Assembly (NCBI GenBank): GCA_022316685.1
Contig: JAKJHU010000039.1
Coordinates: 7,435,808-7,499,807, forward strand
Origin: Progne subis subis
Lineage: Eukaryota; Chordata; Aves; Passeriformes; Hirundinidae
Length of the DNA stretch: 64,000 nt
Direction: 5' to 3'
A program made the position numbers and the translations under genes. Below the pieces are notes generated by a model. That model had not been told where the DNA came from. It saw nothing but the letters and a program-made list of their open reading frames with translations, and did no database searches. This document shows, piece after piece, positions 1 through 13,304 of this stretch. Position 1 is the stretch's first letter; each line of letters starts with the position of its first letter.

Positions 1-874
1 GAGAAGAAGAATGACAGAGAAAAATGAGGACTGATACAAACAGTCTGGAAGATAAAATGCCTCCAAGTTTATCCTGCAGCTTTCCTGCAGCAGTGAGAGA
101 GTCTTGTTCCGTAGTGTTGCTGCCTGATCTCAGTTCCTAGAAATCTTCTTGAAATGATAAATCACATCATCAGTCCCAAGTAAGAACACGCAGCAAATCT
201 GGACCTTAACCACTGCACAAAAAAGACCACTCCACAGTAGAGATCATCCGTAGCTCAGGAAAATTCTCTCTAACCCTGGCTCTGCCAAAGCTGCGCCCAC
301 TTGTGCATCTGAATTCCTGTGTAGTCATATATTTACACATCTCACATACACGTGATCTCTTGTATCTATTCAGAACACTTATGTACAAAGTGGTGCTTAT
401 CTCCTCATCTCTCTGTATCATAAGATCTTCGCTGTTCTCATGACAAGAAGGAAACATACTCAAAAGTGTAAAGTTAGGGCACAGAAGAATGGATCTAAAA
501 TAAAGGCGGAGCAAAATCAGAAAAGAGCTGGAATTAGGAAGAAATTAGGAAGAAACATCCTGGGCAAGAAAAGTCTATTTCTATAAATAGGCTACTAGGA
601 AAAAGAAGACCAAGAGTTGATTTGCTGATCATAGGGGAGAAAGCTGTCAGAAGATATGTAAGAGGCCAAAGAATTGAATTCATGTGATCAGTTTGCTAAC
701 ACTAGTAGTACCAACAACAGATGGGTTAATATAGCTGCCTGGAAGAGCAAAAACGACATCAGAGAGTAGTAGCTGATGTTTTCACTTCAGCTGGTCAGGC
801 TAATTTCATCATGGGATACTTGAAGGAATAGGTGAAAAACAATGTTACAAGGATTAGCAGTTCTCCCTCAGAGC

Positions 875-1585
875 GCATGAATATCAGATGAGGTCTAGGA
901 AAAGGAAAAAGAGCGATATCATGCTCTTATTTAAAAGAGGTGAATGGAGGGGCTAGGGAATTTCAGACCAATCTGTGTAAATACCATAGCAGCAGTAGGG
1001 GTTTGTATCTCAGACACTGTAGAGACACACTCCAGAAAGGGGTGATAGGGAGACATAATGAATTTTATAAAGATAAATTACTTAATATATTTTAAAAAAT
1101 CTCAGAGATGGCTTCAGGAGGAAAACCTTTTTACAGCAGGCAGGAAAAGCAGCAAAGAAACAAACTCCTTCAAAGATCTTCGAAGAAGAGGGAGAAAGAG
1201 AGAAAGATGAGTAAAAGCCAATAACGGATTTGCCAAGAACAAGTCACGTCAAGGTACTGTAATTTCTTTCTTTGTCAAAGAAGCAGACGTGGAAATAGAA
1301 AAGAATAAGTGCACATCATCTTGACTTATTAAGGCTTTGGCACAGTCTTTCATGATATTCCCTAGCACAAATAGGCCAGGGAAATACAGCCCAGATGAAA
1401 CTATTGGAAGATAAATAACTAGTACAGAATTAGTTACTAGATATAGGTAGAGAATTAGTTGGGAAAAAACCTACATGTTCAAACCCAGAAGAATGCTGCT
1501 GTCAGAGTGAAGGACACAAAGACTGGGTAGAGAGATCTGCAACAATCTGGTTTCACCTCAGGTCTCCTGCTGAATAATTTCCTGG
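875..1585 (+). mobile_element. Old CR1/L3-like LINE fragment, reverse-transcriptase region
   Basis: On the plus strand several blocks resemble the reverse-transcriptase part of CR1/L3-type LINEs in the right order. They are: a stretch like 'ggaaaa-agggcaaa-atcatgc-c-t-ttaaaa-ggt' near 900-945; 'gggaattacagaccaatc' near 957-975; 'ggatttgccaagaacaa' near 1225; a 'gacttcattaaggcttttgacacagt' counterpart at 1322-1350; 'agggaaatat.gccnagatgaaac' at 1377-1400; and a 'tctgcaacaatctg' block near 1535. The reading frame has many stops and small indels, so it is long dead. The boundaries are approximate. The match is to remembered family consensus, not a database search. Confidence 0.65.
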
Positions 1586-3873
1586 GCAGCCTGAACGTGG
1601 GAATGCGAATTTATTGCACCCACAGGTGACAGAACTCTAACAGGGCACAAACTGTTTGGGCAACAGAACTAATGAGACCCAAACCACAAGCAGCCCACCT
1701 TGCTAGTATGTCTTAGCCATCACTTCAAATGCCAGTGTCTTCCAGGTCCTCCTTGAAGGGCTTTGCAAGGCCCTCTGAGCAAAAGGTGAGGAGGAATGGG
1801 AGGGCAATGGAGTTGGTTTATGTGCTTGAGGTTACTCTAGGTTCAAGGAAAACTCTAAAGCATATGGAATGCATTTCAGAAATGTAGATGTTGAGAAAAG
1901 AGATAGGAAAAGAAAAAGAAAATGGAAAAATCAACCGAATAGTATTTATATTGGTCATTTTCCCTGTCCTATCCCAACCAAGAGGTATGATGGAGCTCTT
2001 CTTGAGAAACTGAATAGCAAAGAATAGATGGTAGATAAACACAGTTTATTTGTTCTTATCTATGCAAAATCATAGAGACATTATTCAAAAAAATATTTTT
2101 ATTTGTCTGGTAGAAGATAAAACCTAGCCTCTGTTTATTAAGCAAGTAAGCTTTCCTCACCAGTAGTTCAGCTGAACTTTAAAAGTGAAACAACACAGAA
2201 GGAATTTACTTCCACTTAAACTTGGGCAGGGATGCTTCTCTTTAAAGTACACATAATTTTATTATGATTATTGAACTGGTGCTTTACCTGCAGCATTCAC
2301 TACCCAGAAGCCACTGCTTCCCACAAATGAACAGCAAACACCAGTAACACGGACGTGTGCATTTTGCACTGGATTGGGTGAAGCAAATGAAGGAAGCTAA
2401 TTGAGGCTCCTGCCTCAAGATTGCTTTTACTGCTCAAATCCAGCTGAGTTTAGAGCTCAGCAGCAAGCAAAGGGTATAACAAAAGACTTTCAGATAGGCA
2501 ATTTGAAAATGTAATTGGTTGAAGTCGTTGTCAGTGCCAACAGGGGCACAAGTTTATGGGACAATTGGTAACAGAACACAAATACTACTTGTGTGAAAAC
2601 TACTGTGCGTTTAACTACATGGAAATTAGCGTGTAGTGGCAGGCTGACAACACAGTGAGCACCATATCATTACAAGATTATAGCCTTCCAAACCACAAGG
2701 CAAGAATACAGGTTATATGCTAATTCATTTTGGATCCTCTAAAGGCAATTACATGGTAATCTCCATGTAGTTACATGGTGTTTAATAGGAAACACTATTA
2801 ACTAATCATATAATTAAAGAGTAATTGCAAGATACTCCTTCCTTGTGACACCCATGGTGGCCAGATAAATTAAAAGTGATAGAACTTCACAGCATAACCT
2901 GTTCCTGTTACCAGACTTCAGGGCAATGTCATGTCTCTCAAGACACTGAAGTAGACAAAAGTCAGGCACTAATCATTCACTCAATACACAGAAAATAGCA
3001 CCTCATACCCAGAAACACTGTTTGTTTCCACAAAATTACTAGGAAAGGAAACTCACCATGTTCTTGGTATTTTCCTCACTTGATTTTCTTCTTTCCTTTT
3101 TCTCCCTACTTCTGCCTATAATTTCAGTTTCTATAGCTTCTCAGTCACAGCCATCCTGTCTTTTCTCTCAGCATGTTTAATACACATGGAGTCAACCCTT
3201 GCTTCATTACCTTCACTTTTTTCCCATTCCTTCTTCTAACAAACTTTTCAGTACTTTTGCTACTATTTTTTTAATGTGAAAACTTCATTAACTTTTTCCT
3301 TCCTTTTCCTTTCCCCTCTTCTGCTTTCTTTTCCTAGGACTCTCATTGTTTCCCTCTCCTTTTTGCAGAGGACACTGCCATGAAAATGATAAGTTATTGA
3401 AACTCTCCCCTCAGACTTTCCAGAGCCAGGACTGCAGCCAGCGAGGCTCCTCCATCTTTGTTCTATTACCCAGGCATCATTTTTGCCTGGCTTCAGCAGA
3501 AGTTGCTCACTGCTGCCACAGTCTTTTCCCCAGACCAACACTTAGACAACCTTTCTCGTGCTTCCTGACGGGTCACACCACTGACCACAGCAAAAGCTGC
3601 ACAGCACAGCACAGCCAGCTGGAACGAGGTGGATAAGCAGTGCAGAATTGGTGCCCAATTTCAAAATGCCTCTCACGTGAACTACTGAAGTTGCGAAAAT
3701 GGCTTCATTCCAGAGTGAACTGAAAAATTGGAATTTCCCACAGAAGAGCATTAAAAATCCAGTAAATCAAAACATTTCATTCTTGTTTCCACTTCGTATT
3801 TTTTTCTGTTTTTCATCTTGTACCAACTAAAATTACTTATATAATAGCATCATCTACAGCAAAATACAAGTCC

Positions 3874-3899
3874 AAAAAAAAAAAAAAAAAAAAAAAAAA
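3874..3899. repeat. Poly-A tract, 26 bp
   Basis: An uninterrupted run of A. No retroposed sequence could be recognised beside it. Confidence 0.9.
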
Positions 3900-4238
3900 T
3901 TCCACATCCTCAGCACCATTCAGTTTCAATGAACAAGCATTTTTCCAAAGAAAAACTTCTGCCCAGAAGTTTCCAACCATATGCAATACTAAGCCTGTTT
4001 CCAGGACTTCTCCAGCCTTTTGGGGATGAAGACATCACCATTCAAAAATGTGAAAGCAAGTGAAACATTAGACCAATAAACTACTAAGAGCACAATGTGC
4101 AATCTTCCGTGACTGCGAAAGGACTATGGACTCTGCTTCGTTTTAAAATACCAAGTCCCATTCACTACTCTAATGAAGCCCAAAAACTTGGTAAGGAAAG
4201 AAATGCTCCCACTTTGAATTCTGTTTTGTTTTTTTTTG

Positions 4239-4277
<39 letters not shown>
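4239..4277. repeat. T19-A20 homopolymer junction (loopless palindrome)
   Basis: Nineteen T are followed directly by twenty A, giving a self-complementary tract. A further T-rich stretch with single G interruptions precedes it from 4222. Confidence 0.9.
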
Positions 4278-4278
<1 letters not shown>

Positions 4279-7200
4279 CTACCTAATCAAAGCACAGCAC
4301 CATCAGGGAACAAAATAAAGATGGGTATGAATTCCAAAGAGAAGGAAAGCCCCTGCAAGCTCCACCATGGTAGAATCACACACTAAGGTAAGAAAACTAT
4401 GGGTGAGTACAATGTTACAGGAACACTGGGAGACAGGATTAAAATTCTGTCCACAAAATCAGGGTAGACAAAAGAGAGCAAAAGTGATGATGAGTGGTGT
4501 CATTCAATACAACAAATGCTCTATTCTCACCTTTCACTTTTTTATGTCACATTTGTTCGTGGCTTTTTATACAGTTCTAGAGCTGGATTTATGTAACAAT
4601 AACCAAGGACCCTGGGGAGTCGCTGTTATCCTAGAACTGCCCACTGCAGTCATAAGAGGGAGCTGTGCACAGAGGGAAGAGAGACCAGATAAGTGCACAG
4701 GAAATGGATCAATTTGGTCTTTTCACTATGTTGGGCTTCTCTGACACCTTGGTAGGAAGATACATCTGCTGCTGTCCTCCCACCTGAGGGGCTTTGAAGA
4801 AACATGGCAGACTGGATCAAATTAATTGTGCCAGTGAACCAGTGATGCTAGAAAGTGCCGCTCCTTTCAATAAACTTGGCCCACAATGTCTAACAGTGTA
4901 GCTACTAGTAGGGAAAATGCAATGCCTGAAAAGCTTGAAGGTAGAGGTAACATCTCTTGTTATGACCAATGGGTAGAGCTGGAAAGGCTGGACAAGCTTT
5001 AGAGTTTCTTCAGTTCTACAGCAACATCAGAATGGTGAGTTCATACTTGAGCTTCTGTTCCTTGAATGGCTGCTTCTTGACCAGTTTTTCCACAGCTCTT
5101 CCAGCTGATACCCTGAGATGCTCCCTCCACCTGCAAATTTCACATTGCCTATGTTATTGGTCTACCACAACTGCAAGCGTGCCAAGCAGAGGCAGCCTCA
5201 CACTGCACTGCCATCACCTACAGCCTGAGACAGCTGTAGGTGCAGGTTGGCACCCAGTGTAACCCTTTGGTTACACCCCACTGTGAATTACAGGTCATGG
5301 GGCAGGGGCTGGATTTTGTGTGAGGGTATCGCACCCATGGCATTGCACCTGTTAGCACGCCAAATTATACCATCAGCCCTAACTGAAGAATTTGGGGTGC
5401 TTGCATTTCTCTTTCAGCTAAATTTAGCTATATTTCCTAGCATATCTCCTAGTATAATTCCTCAAAATACAGGTTCCGAGGGCACTGTGAAGCTAAAGAG
5501 AGGGGAGGAAAGTGAGAAAATAACTACTTTCACGGCCACTGCTACCTTGGCATTGTAAGGGAACAGAGGCAGTGGGCAAACCAGACAAAGCTCTCCCAAG
5601 TCTCATGGCAGGTTTTACTTCCCGATCTCCGAGCACCCTCACAGTCGCTCAGAAAGGAGACCACAAAAGCCTGTGTCATGAGAGTTCCCTGAAAGGGAAT
5701 GTGACACTGAAAAATTATGTCTGATTGTGAGGCATTTTGGCAGTGAAACAAGTCTGCTGGGCCAGCATTTTCACAGCACCCAGCCATTCCCACGTGTTCA
5801 GCATTACACGGGCAGCTCGCTAGCTAACGGTGCCCTCTGAGCAGGGAGCGCATTAGCATACGGACTTGGCATCCAGGCTAGTCAGTGCTGACTCAAATGT
5901 CTGCACAATTAAGTAAAGCTAAGCAGGAAGCACAAGTAGCTCACAGTATTACTTCAGTTTGGTGATAACAAAGACTTATTAATTAAGAACGGCAATTACT
6001 AGAGTAAAAGAGGCTATGAACTCTTTCTTTCCACTATAAAAGTCTGTATACAAGTCTGCGTGCCGTGCTGACATTGACACTTTTCAGAAAGGCAATTCCA
6101 TTTTATTAGCATTCAGAAATAAGCTTCCAAAGCAGACTGTAGCTTAGTAGAAGACACTGTAGTGCAGAGATTATTCTCTCCATCACTGCTTCTCTTCCCA
6201 TAAACATTGGGAGCATTATGACCCAGTCTCACAACACCCACTTCAGCCCCAAAGCTGTGACATTGGTGCCTGCTCTCTTCTCCCTGCACAGCTCTGGGTC
6301 ACTGCTTTAGCAGCTGTGGAGCTATTGGATTCCAGATGAATCCAATTCCAATTCCAGCCAGGAGGGAGCAAAAGAGAGGAGCAGCACTGCTCCTCACAGG
6401 CGCAGAGCATGTAATTCTCTGAGCTCCCAAAACAACTTTTACTCACTGATCTGATTAATTTCAAATAACCATTATCTCATAATTTATTAAATAGTTACAG
6501 AGTCTCCAGGAACCCTGGGGATACTGTGACTAAGGAGCAGCCAGCAGCTGGTGAAATGTAACAAGCAAGGTCAGAACCAGGTGCACGAATGTCAAACAGA
6601 AACCTGCTGGAGATTGGAAAACTGGTGCTCTTCTAGTTGGTGTGAACAGTCAATCACCCTGGGACCTCAGGCTGGAAAGGACATATAAATGAAGGGCACA
6701 AGAACCTTATGATGAACTTTAAGAACTGTACTGAACATAAGATCACTCTCAGCCAGTATTAGCGCTTGATTTTTTTGCTGTCACCTTCATTTTCATTTGC
6801 TTAGAGAGATAGTCACATTAAGAAATATAAAATGTGTTTTAAAATATTTGCCCTTTTGAGACACATATCTGCCGCACTTTAGACACTCTGACCTCTTTCC
6901 CCCTCTAGAAATAAAGTCAGGAAAGGCCACTGATGACTGAATTCTCTCTTTATAGCATCAGCTGGTGCCACCTGAAGTCTGTGAGAGCTGTTTGAAAGGT
7001 GTCACAGGAGAGGAACCTTATGGTGCCTGAAGTCATCTGTTTTCAAGCTGTGTAAAAGCATTTTGCTCTTCACAGTCATTTCCCAGTTCTTGCTTAGCTT
7101 TAATTATCCCAAATTGTGCAAATACACCAAGAACTCACACAGTCAGTTCCTTTGTCACTGACTCAGATCGCTATTTTGATAATGCACCCTCTGCAATGCT

Positions 7201-8401
7201 GTGTAAATCAGCAGGTTAGAGAAGAGACTTCAGGATTTAAAACTTTCAATTAATTCACACCAGGCAGAAGAATCAATACCCAGCAAAAATCTCTAGGTGC
7301 CCTGACAGGGCATATGCAGACTGTGCCAACTTGATAATTATAATTTCTTCAGTAGAGAGGCCATGCATATAAGGAGGTATATCATGCATGAAAGCATATT
7401 GGAAGCAAAGAAGATGTAACTTCCTCATCAGATCTCCAAATTACAAGGAAGTAACCTTGAAACACAAATCCAGGCAGTGAAAAGCTCTAAGAAACCACAT
7501 CTCAGCATGGAAAAGAAAAAAGTATTGGTAACAGACATCCGAAAAATTCTGGATGACTGCAGGCTAAGCCCATCATTCTAATGCAAAATCATAAAGAAAA
7601 TCTAGGTACTGGTTTTGACTCTTTAAATTATTCAGAGTCAATAATGACCTTCCAGGATTGGGTTTCCTGTTCAGCATTTCACTGTCTTACTGTATTGAAA
7701 AGATATTTTCCCTGACCTTTGCAAAGTTTTGTCCACTGCCTGTTATTTTGAGAGAAAATATAGGTATCGACAGCAGATACAAAGGGAAAAAAAAAAAATT
7801 AATCCCAAAGGTATTTTCTCACTTCTCTGAAAACAAACAAACAACAAAAAATACCTCAAACATAAATTCTTAAATTTTTTAAAATTATGCATTAAACAGT
7901 ATGTGCTTATTAATAAATTACAAGGCAAACAGATGTAGAAGTCACTTTCAATGTGTTGTTGAAGGTGTTTATGTCAATGAGACATGCAGAAGAATTTTTA
8001 AATGATTGTTTGCATGAGATAAATACTAAAATAAGGGCATACTAAGCAACTTTGAAATAGAAGTGATGGATTGTTCCCTATTGTTCTGAGAGAACATCTG
8101 GCAGTATTCATTCATACACACTTAAGGTGACCTTTCCTCATTAGAAGAGATTTCTACTCCAAGTCTCCAAACCAATTGCTTGACAGCCCTCTATTCCATG
8201 AAAATTACATGAGTCACACCTAAATAGCTAAACTGATATAAACAACATTTTAATAGAAGGAGTATTCTAACTTGTTCTATGAAAACAACAGTAAATCACA
8301 AACTTCTTTCTTCTTTTACTATCCCTTGTATATCAGAAAAAGTAACAGTATTCGACCCACAGGAACTTACTGTCATAATGGTGATGAGAAGAACGCAAAG
8401 G

Positions 8402-8933
8402 TGTTGGCAGCAGCCCTCTTCTTAGAGGGTTGAAGTGAGCCAAGACACAGGCTTCTTGTTTATCACTGCATGAAAAGGGTCCTGGTTTATTCCTCTTTAC
8501 AGCTCACCCATCCTGACTCCAACTATTCACTAATTGTGGCTGCAGCAAGCTCCTGAGATAGGTTTCCCTCACAGTCTCTAACTGCTGGTTATTTCCTGCT
8601 AAACTGTGACTGCAGGAATCAGTTGGCAGACTCTGAATGCAGGCTTTCACCCAGCTAGACTATTACTGCAGGTTCCAACAACAGGCTCTAACTGCAGACC
8701 CAGACTGACCTCACAGCAGTGATTCTCTCTGCCCAGGATCCTGCTTCATGATCTTCTCATTCCCTTTTCCTCAAGGTTCCTCCTCCTTCGTGATTCTTCC
8801 TCACCAGCTATCCCACTCCCTTTAATCACACTTACCTTTATCGGATATAGCTGTGACTCATCAGGGGCAAGGCTGAATTTAATTAACACAGTGTTACTTA
8901 TCAGGGACAAGGTCACCTGTATTCCCTTCTACA
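8402..8933 (-). mobile_element. Solo LTR of an endogenous retrovirus-like element
   Basis: Read on the minus strand, this 532-bp block begins TGTAGAAGGG and ends TGCCAACA, the TG...CA form of an LTR. An AATAAA polyadenylation signal lies at 8491-8486, about 85 bp before the end. The flanks are caaagg (8396-8401) and caaaag (8934-8939), which looks like a 6-bp target-site duplication with one mismatch. No gag, pol or env sequence is next to it, so it is a solo LTR. The upstream half contains a series of imperfect short units carrying CTGCAG. The family (ERVK, ERV1 or ERVL) cannot be named from sight. Confidence 0.7.
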
Positions 8934-11900
8934 CAAAAGATTAGGAAAATAGAACTCTTCAAAAGTCGTGAGTTTTGGCCTTGATTTACTTATTTCAGCC
9001 GAAGAAAGTAACTGATCTTACAGCTCTTTTGGAAGTACATTATGTTCCCCAAGACAAACTTGAGGTTGCCAAGGGGGACAGCAGAAACCTGTGCCACATG
9101 TGGGGCTGCAGGCAGTGATGCCCAAGTGCTGGCAGTTAGCAGGGATGAACAGCCAGTTATGCAAAGTAAATATGACAGCACAGAGGCTTCAGGTGGAGCA
9201 TTACTAGGCCCATACATAAATAAATGTACCAAGTATTGTGTCCTTACACAAAAGTAGCTCCACAAACGCCTCACTTCTGTATGCGTGCTGGAATTGCAGG
9301 CACAGAGTGATCTGGGCTGAAAAATCTTCCTCTTTTGGTAGGATGGTTTGCATTCCTTCTTACAGACACATTTACATCTCTTCACAGGCATTCAGTTAGT
9401 TCAGGCGTGTTCGTTCCCCAGAGCAGAGATTCTTCTGTATGCCAAATTTGAGTACGTGGGTATTTTCAGTAGAAACATCATACCTTCGAGATATGCAGGC
9501 ATCAAGTATTCAGGATGTAAATGAAGATTACATCTTTGTACAAACTGTATTCAAGGCAATCATACTGGAGACCAAGATAATTCCAGCCCTTTTGAGTTAT
9601 TATTACAAAATTGGGCTAAAGCCCAATTCTCCTTCTCTGAATGACAATTACCTGAGCCAAGCCATGATCTGTGCCATCTCCTCATATTCCATTTTAGCAA
9701 TATAACAGAGAGGATTTCTCAGCCAGAAATTTCTTTGTCTCTACTGCTAAAGTTTGTTTTGTATTTGTTTCCTTAGTAGAAGACGACTACTACTAAAGAA
9801 GAAATTCTACTTCTACTGTATTTATTGGCTTTGTAGATCTCAAGAGGAAGACCCTGGACAAAAAGAACAGAGGTTGCAAGGCAGATCTCTTATTCAGCGC
9901 CTTACTGAGCTATAGCATGTGTACTTTACAAAGGGGGAGGAGGAGGATTACTCTCTTTTCCTTTTCAAAATCACATTATTAATATAAGCTAGGTAAAAAT
10001 AATGTTATATACGTATGTTGTAGTGTTTCATGAAACGTAAATTGCAAGCTTGTAGATGAGAATGTTATATGAATATAGTCACAATCAATTAGTTGAATTT
10101 AGAAGCAATTATACATGGTATATATCCTATTACTATACATTTAGAAAAAGATCTGAGGTAATTGCACATCTATTTATTTTTGTCACAGGATTTTAAGTTA
10201 ATGCACGTAATTTTAATAATGGCCTGGTATATAATAGACCAAAATTTAGAATAAAAATCCTTAAGCAATGAGATGCAACTCATTCCAGTTTGAAGATCAA
10301 AGCCTTCATATTAACCAATTCTGTTTTGAAAATGTAAAGAAAATGTATATATATTTTAAAATAATACATAAATGTCTTGAAAAAAAGCTTATATTAACAT
10401 ATTGTATAGGTAGGCATATAAATCTGAAGTTACCAAGGAACATAAGTTTCTTGGCATCTGTCATATAGATAAAGCCAAGAAAAATAAGGGCATTTTCTGG
10501 TAAAGAACTAAATTAGTGGAATCTACCTCAAATGACTATACTGCTTGGGTTGGTACATTCCGAAAGTCTTCGCCCAAATGCTGCTGCCAGTTCCAAAGCC
10601 TCCTGCTATTTAGAACTTAAGACCTAGTTCAATGTTCCCTGTTGAATAACTGAGACACTTAAAGAAAACATAAAAAGTAAGAACCAGGGAGGCTTAGTTG
10701 GTTGTTTTTGTTTTGTTTCGGTTTTGGGGTTTTTTTTAAGGATGAAAGGCAGAAGAAAAGTCAATGAAAAGGAAGTCACTGACTTTTCATGGGGAAAATT
10801 TTCTATGAACAAAAGCATTCATATCTTATGTATCTGCCTCTCTGTGAATGCAGCTTACATGCTTTGTGTGTTTAGCTACAAAATAGTACTCCAGCAAATT
10901 TCTAAGAAACAGAAATCAAAGGATTTTTAAAATCCTCTACCTATCGAAGATAATCAAGAAATAAACTGCTACGTACTACTTCATTCTGTTACAGCCACTC
11001 AGAAAACCAATCTCGTCAATGGAGCAGAAGAACTAGGCAATGGTAGTCACCCCACCACAAAACTGCTTGTTCTGAAGAGTTTAGCACTGTGACTTTGAAC
11101 TGATGTGAAAAAAGTGACTCTACATGACACAACAGCTCAACAGCATAACTCTGATTTCTAAGGTGCTTGCAATGCAGAATGAACCTTACAGGTAAAATCC
11201 CTGCCCCCAAGTCATTTACTTCCTTTCATATTAATACAGGCTGTTATTTCATCCCCTAATGGAGTAGTGAGAATAAAGTTATGAAAGGAAACACCTCGAT
11301 TTTGGGAAGTTATGTCAAGGAGGGTAATTCTCACAATCATTGTGAGAAACAAGAATCACATTTCTCTTTGAAAGGGAATAACTAGGTCAGATTCTTAATT
11401 CAGAGAATTACTGCATTAGTTCCAAGTGTGAGAGCTTTGCTGTACAACCACAACTTAGCACTTTTGTTCTTCCTCGCCTCCTAATGAAAACATGCCACTA
11501 TTAGGACATTTTTTCTTTAAAATCCCCTGCAGTTAGTTTGCAAACACAGAGACTTCTGTGTATCTCTGTATTTCTCCTAGTCCTCAGCTTTGCATGCAGA
11601 ACTTCATCCCCCGTTGAAACTGTCACCACGTTCCCCTTCGATGCAGTGCGGCACCCAACAGACCATACCTGACACACACGTCTTGCACCAGTTCCAACGA
11701 AGGGGCAGGAAGAGCTGGGCCACAAAAGGGAGCTGTAACACCTGGATTTGATTTACAACCTCCAGAGCATTAAATAGTGAAAGCCATATGGAAGCAGCCC
11801 TGGGGCCCACTCCCAGCCCAATGTCTCCCAGGGTGTACCTTGGTTAGGAAAATTTCTCATACCAAGAAACAAAGCACCTCCATTTTACAGCTCTTTCTCA

Positions 11901-13304
11901 GTGAATTAAGGAGGCTGATTTTTCCCTTTCAAGAGGAGAGTTTGTGTTTTGAGCCCCTGTAATTCAAGGAAAGGGGTTGGTCAAGGTGTATAGAACAAAC
12001 ACCAAGATGCACACAACGTCTTGCAGTCCACGTGAGCAACCCTTTAGCAGGACCACCCCAATCCCTGCCCCCAGCTGGGAAGAGCCAGCAGGGCCCATGG
12101 CAGAGCAGCACTGCCCACACGTGCGTTGTGAGGAGCTAGAAATAAATATATTTCAACTGCATCTGACCCTCTGAAAGCAGTGTGATCTTCTGTTGTCAGA
12201 TCACTTGACATTGCTTACACCAAGACTACAGCAGAAGAAAGCAAGATGACAAACATTGGTAATGAGCAGTTAATACAAGCTCCTGGATGAAGGCTTTGAC
12301 AGTATTTCTGCTCTTGTGGAACCTCTGCTTCACAAAATGATCTTCGAATGTAGCTCATTAAAAGAGCAAAAATGCTCAAAACTCCCTTCAAGGAAGCAAG
12401 GCTTAAAGTGAGCCAGGGAAAGATTTCCTGGGCAAGATGATGAATCAGTAGAACTTCTGCAGTGCATGCCTCCCCCATGCATACACAGAGCTCTGCACCT
12501 CAGGCTGGAGGCCAGTCAATGATTTTTGGACCATGTGCCAAAATAAACTCACATATGTCTTAGGGGAGAAAAACCCTGGAGGTTAAAATTCAGCAGTTTC
12601 AAGGGCTGAATCTAATAGTTTTTGTACAGTCATGACAAAAAATTGATCGTAATCAAAATGAAGCAATCCTCTTGAAGAGTTTGGCATTTATTGCTAGGAA
12701 ACTTCACTGCTGCTGTCTTGTCAAGCTGTTAACTGGCACTCTGCAGACACAGTGATCCAGTTCTCCCCAACACATCACAGGATTGAAATTAATTCTTTTT
12801 TACAACTAGGGAGTAGCAGTTATTGTACTTCTAATTTGCAGAGATCATTATTAAGAGCCTGACTCTGAGATACAGGCAACTTACCTTCTCTATGCTACAA
12901 TGCAAACAACAAATCTACCTCTCTGCAATTTATTTGACCCCTTCTACTCCATGGATGGCAGGCTCCATTGTTTCGTATTTTACTGGCACTAAGATAGAGA
13001 GTAGAGGTTATAGAAAATATGCATTTCATATGGCTCATCAGAAACTATAAAACTGTATCATAAACAATTTTCTGAGTTTTTTTTTAATTAGTTGAACATA
13101 TTCAACACTGTTGATTTTTAAAAGAAAACAGCTCTTTTAAAGATTATGAACATAACTTTCAAAATAACTTGAAGACCAATAGAAGCGTTAGAAACATCTT
13201 CACATTTTGCTCCAAATCATACTTGACAAGTGTACATAAGAATAGCAGAGGTTTATTCAAAACTTAAAAGTTACTTAAACAGAAACCAACCAAATGTGTA
13301 CTCC
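8934..13304. other. Intergenic, no gene seen
   Basis: AT-rich DNA, with a GC-richer part around 11600-12160 that has no coding signal I recognise. A 10-bp-arm inverted repeat with a 1-base loop lies at 11328-11348. No repeats of known family were identified. Confidence 0.5.

Larger units (their letters stand above)
1586..8401. other. Intergenic, no gene seen
   Basis: Downstream side of NUBPL. Open frames here are short and unrecognisable. There are homopolymer tracts at 3874-3899 and 4239-4277. AT-rich stretches with several homeodomain-type TAAT motifs lie at 2480-2870 and about 5930-6130 and could be conserved non-coding DNA. Nothing else is supported. Confidence 0.5.

Noticed and set aside
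11328..11348. Inverted repeat with 10-bp arms and a single-base loop
   Set aside because: Short enough to occur by chance in 64 kb of AT-rich DNA. No associated motif.
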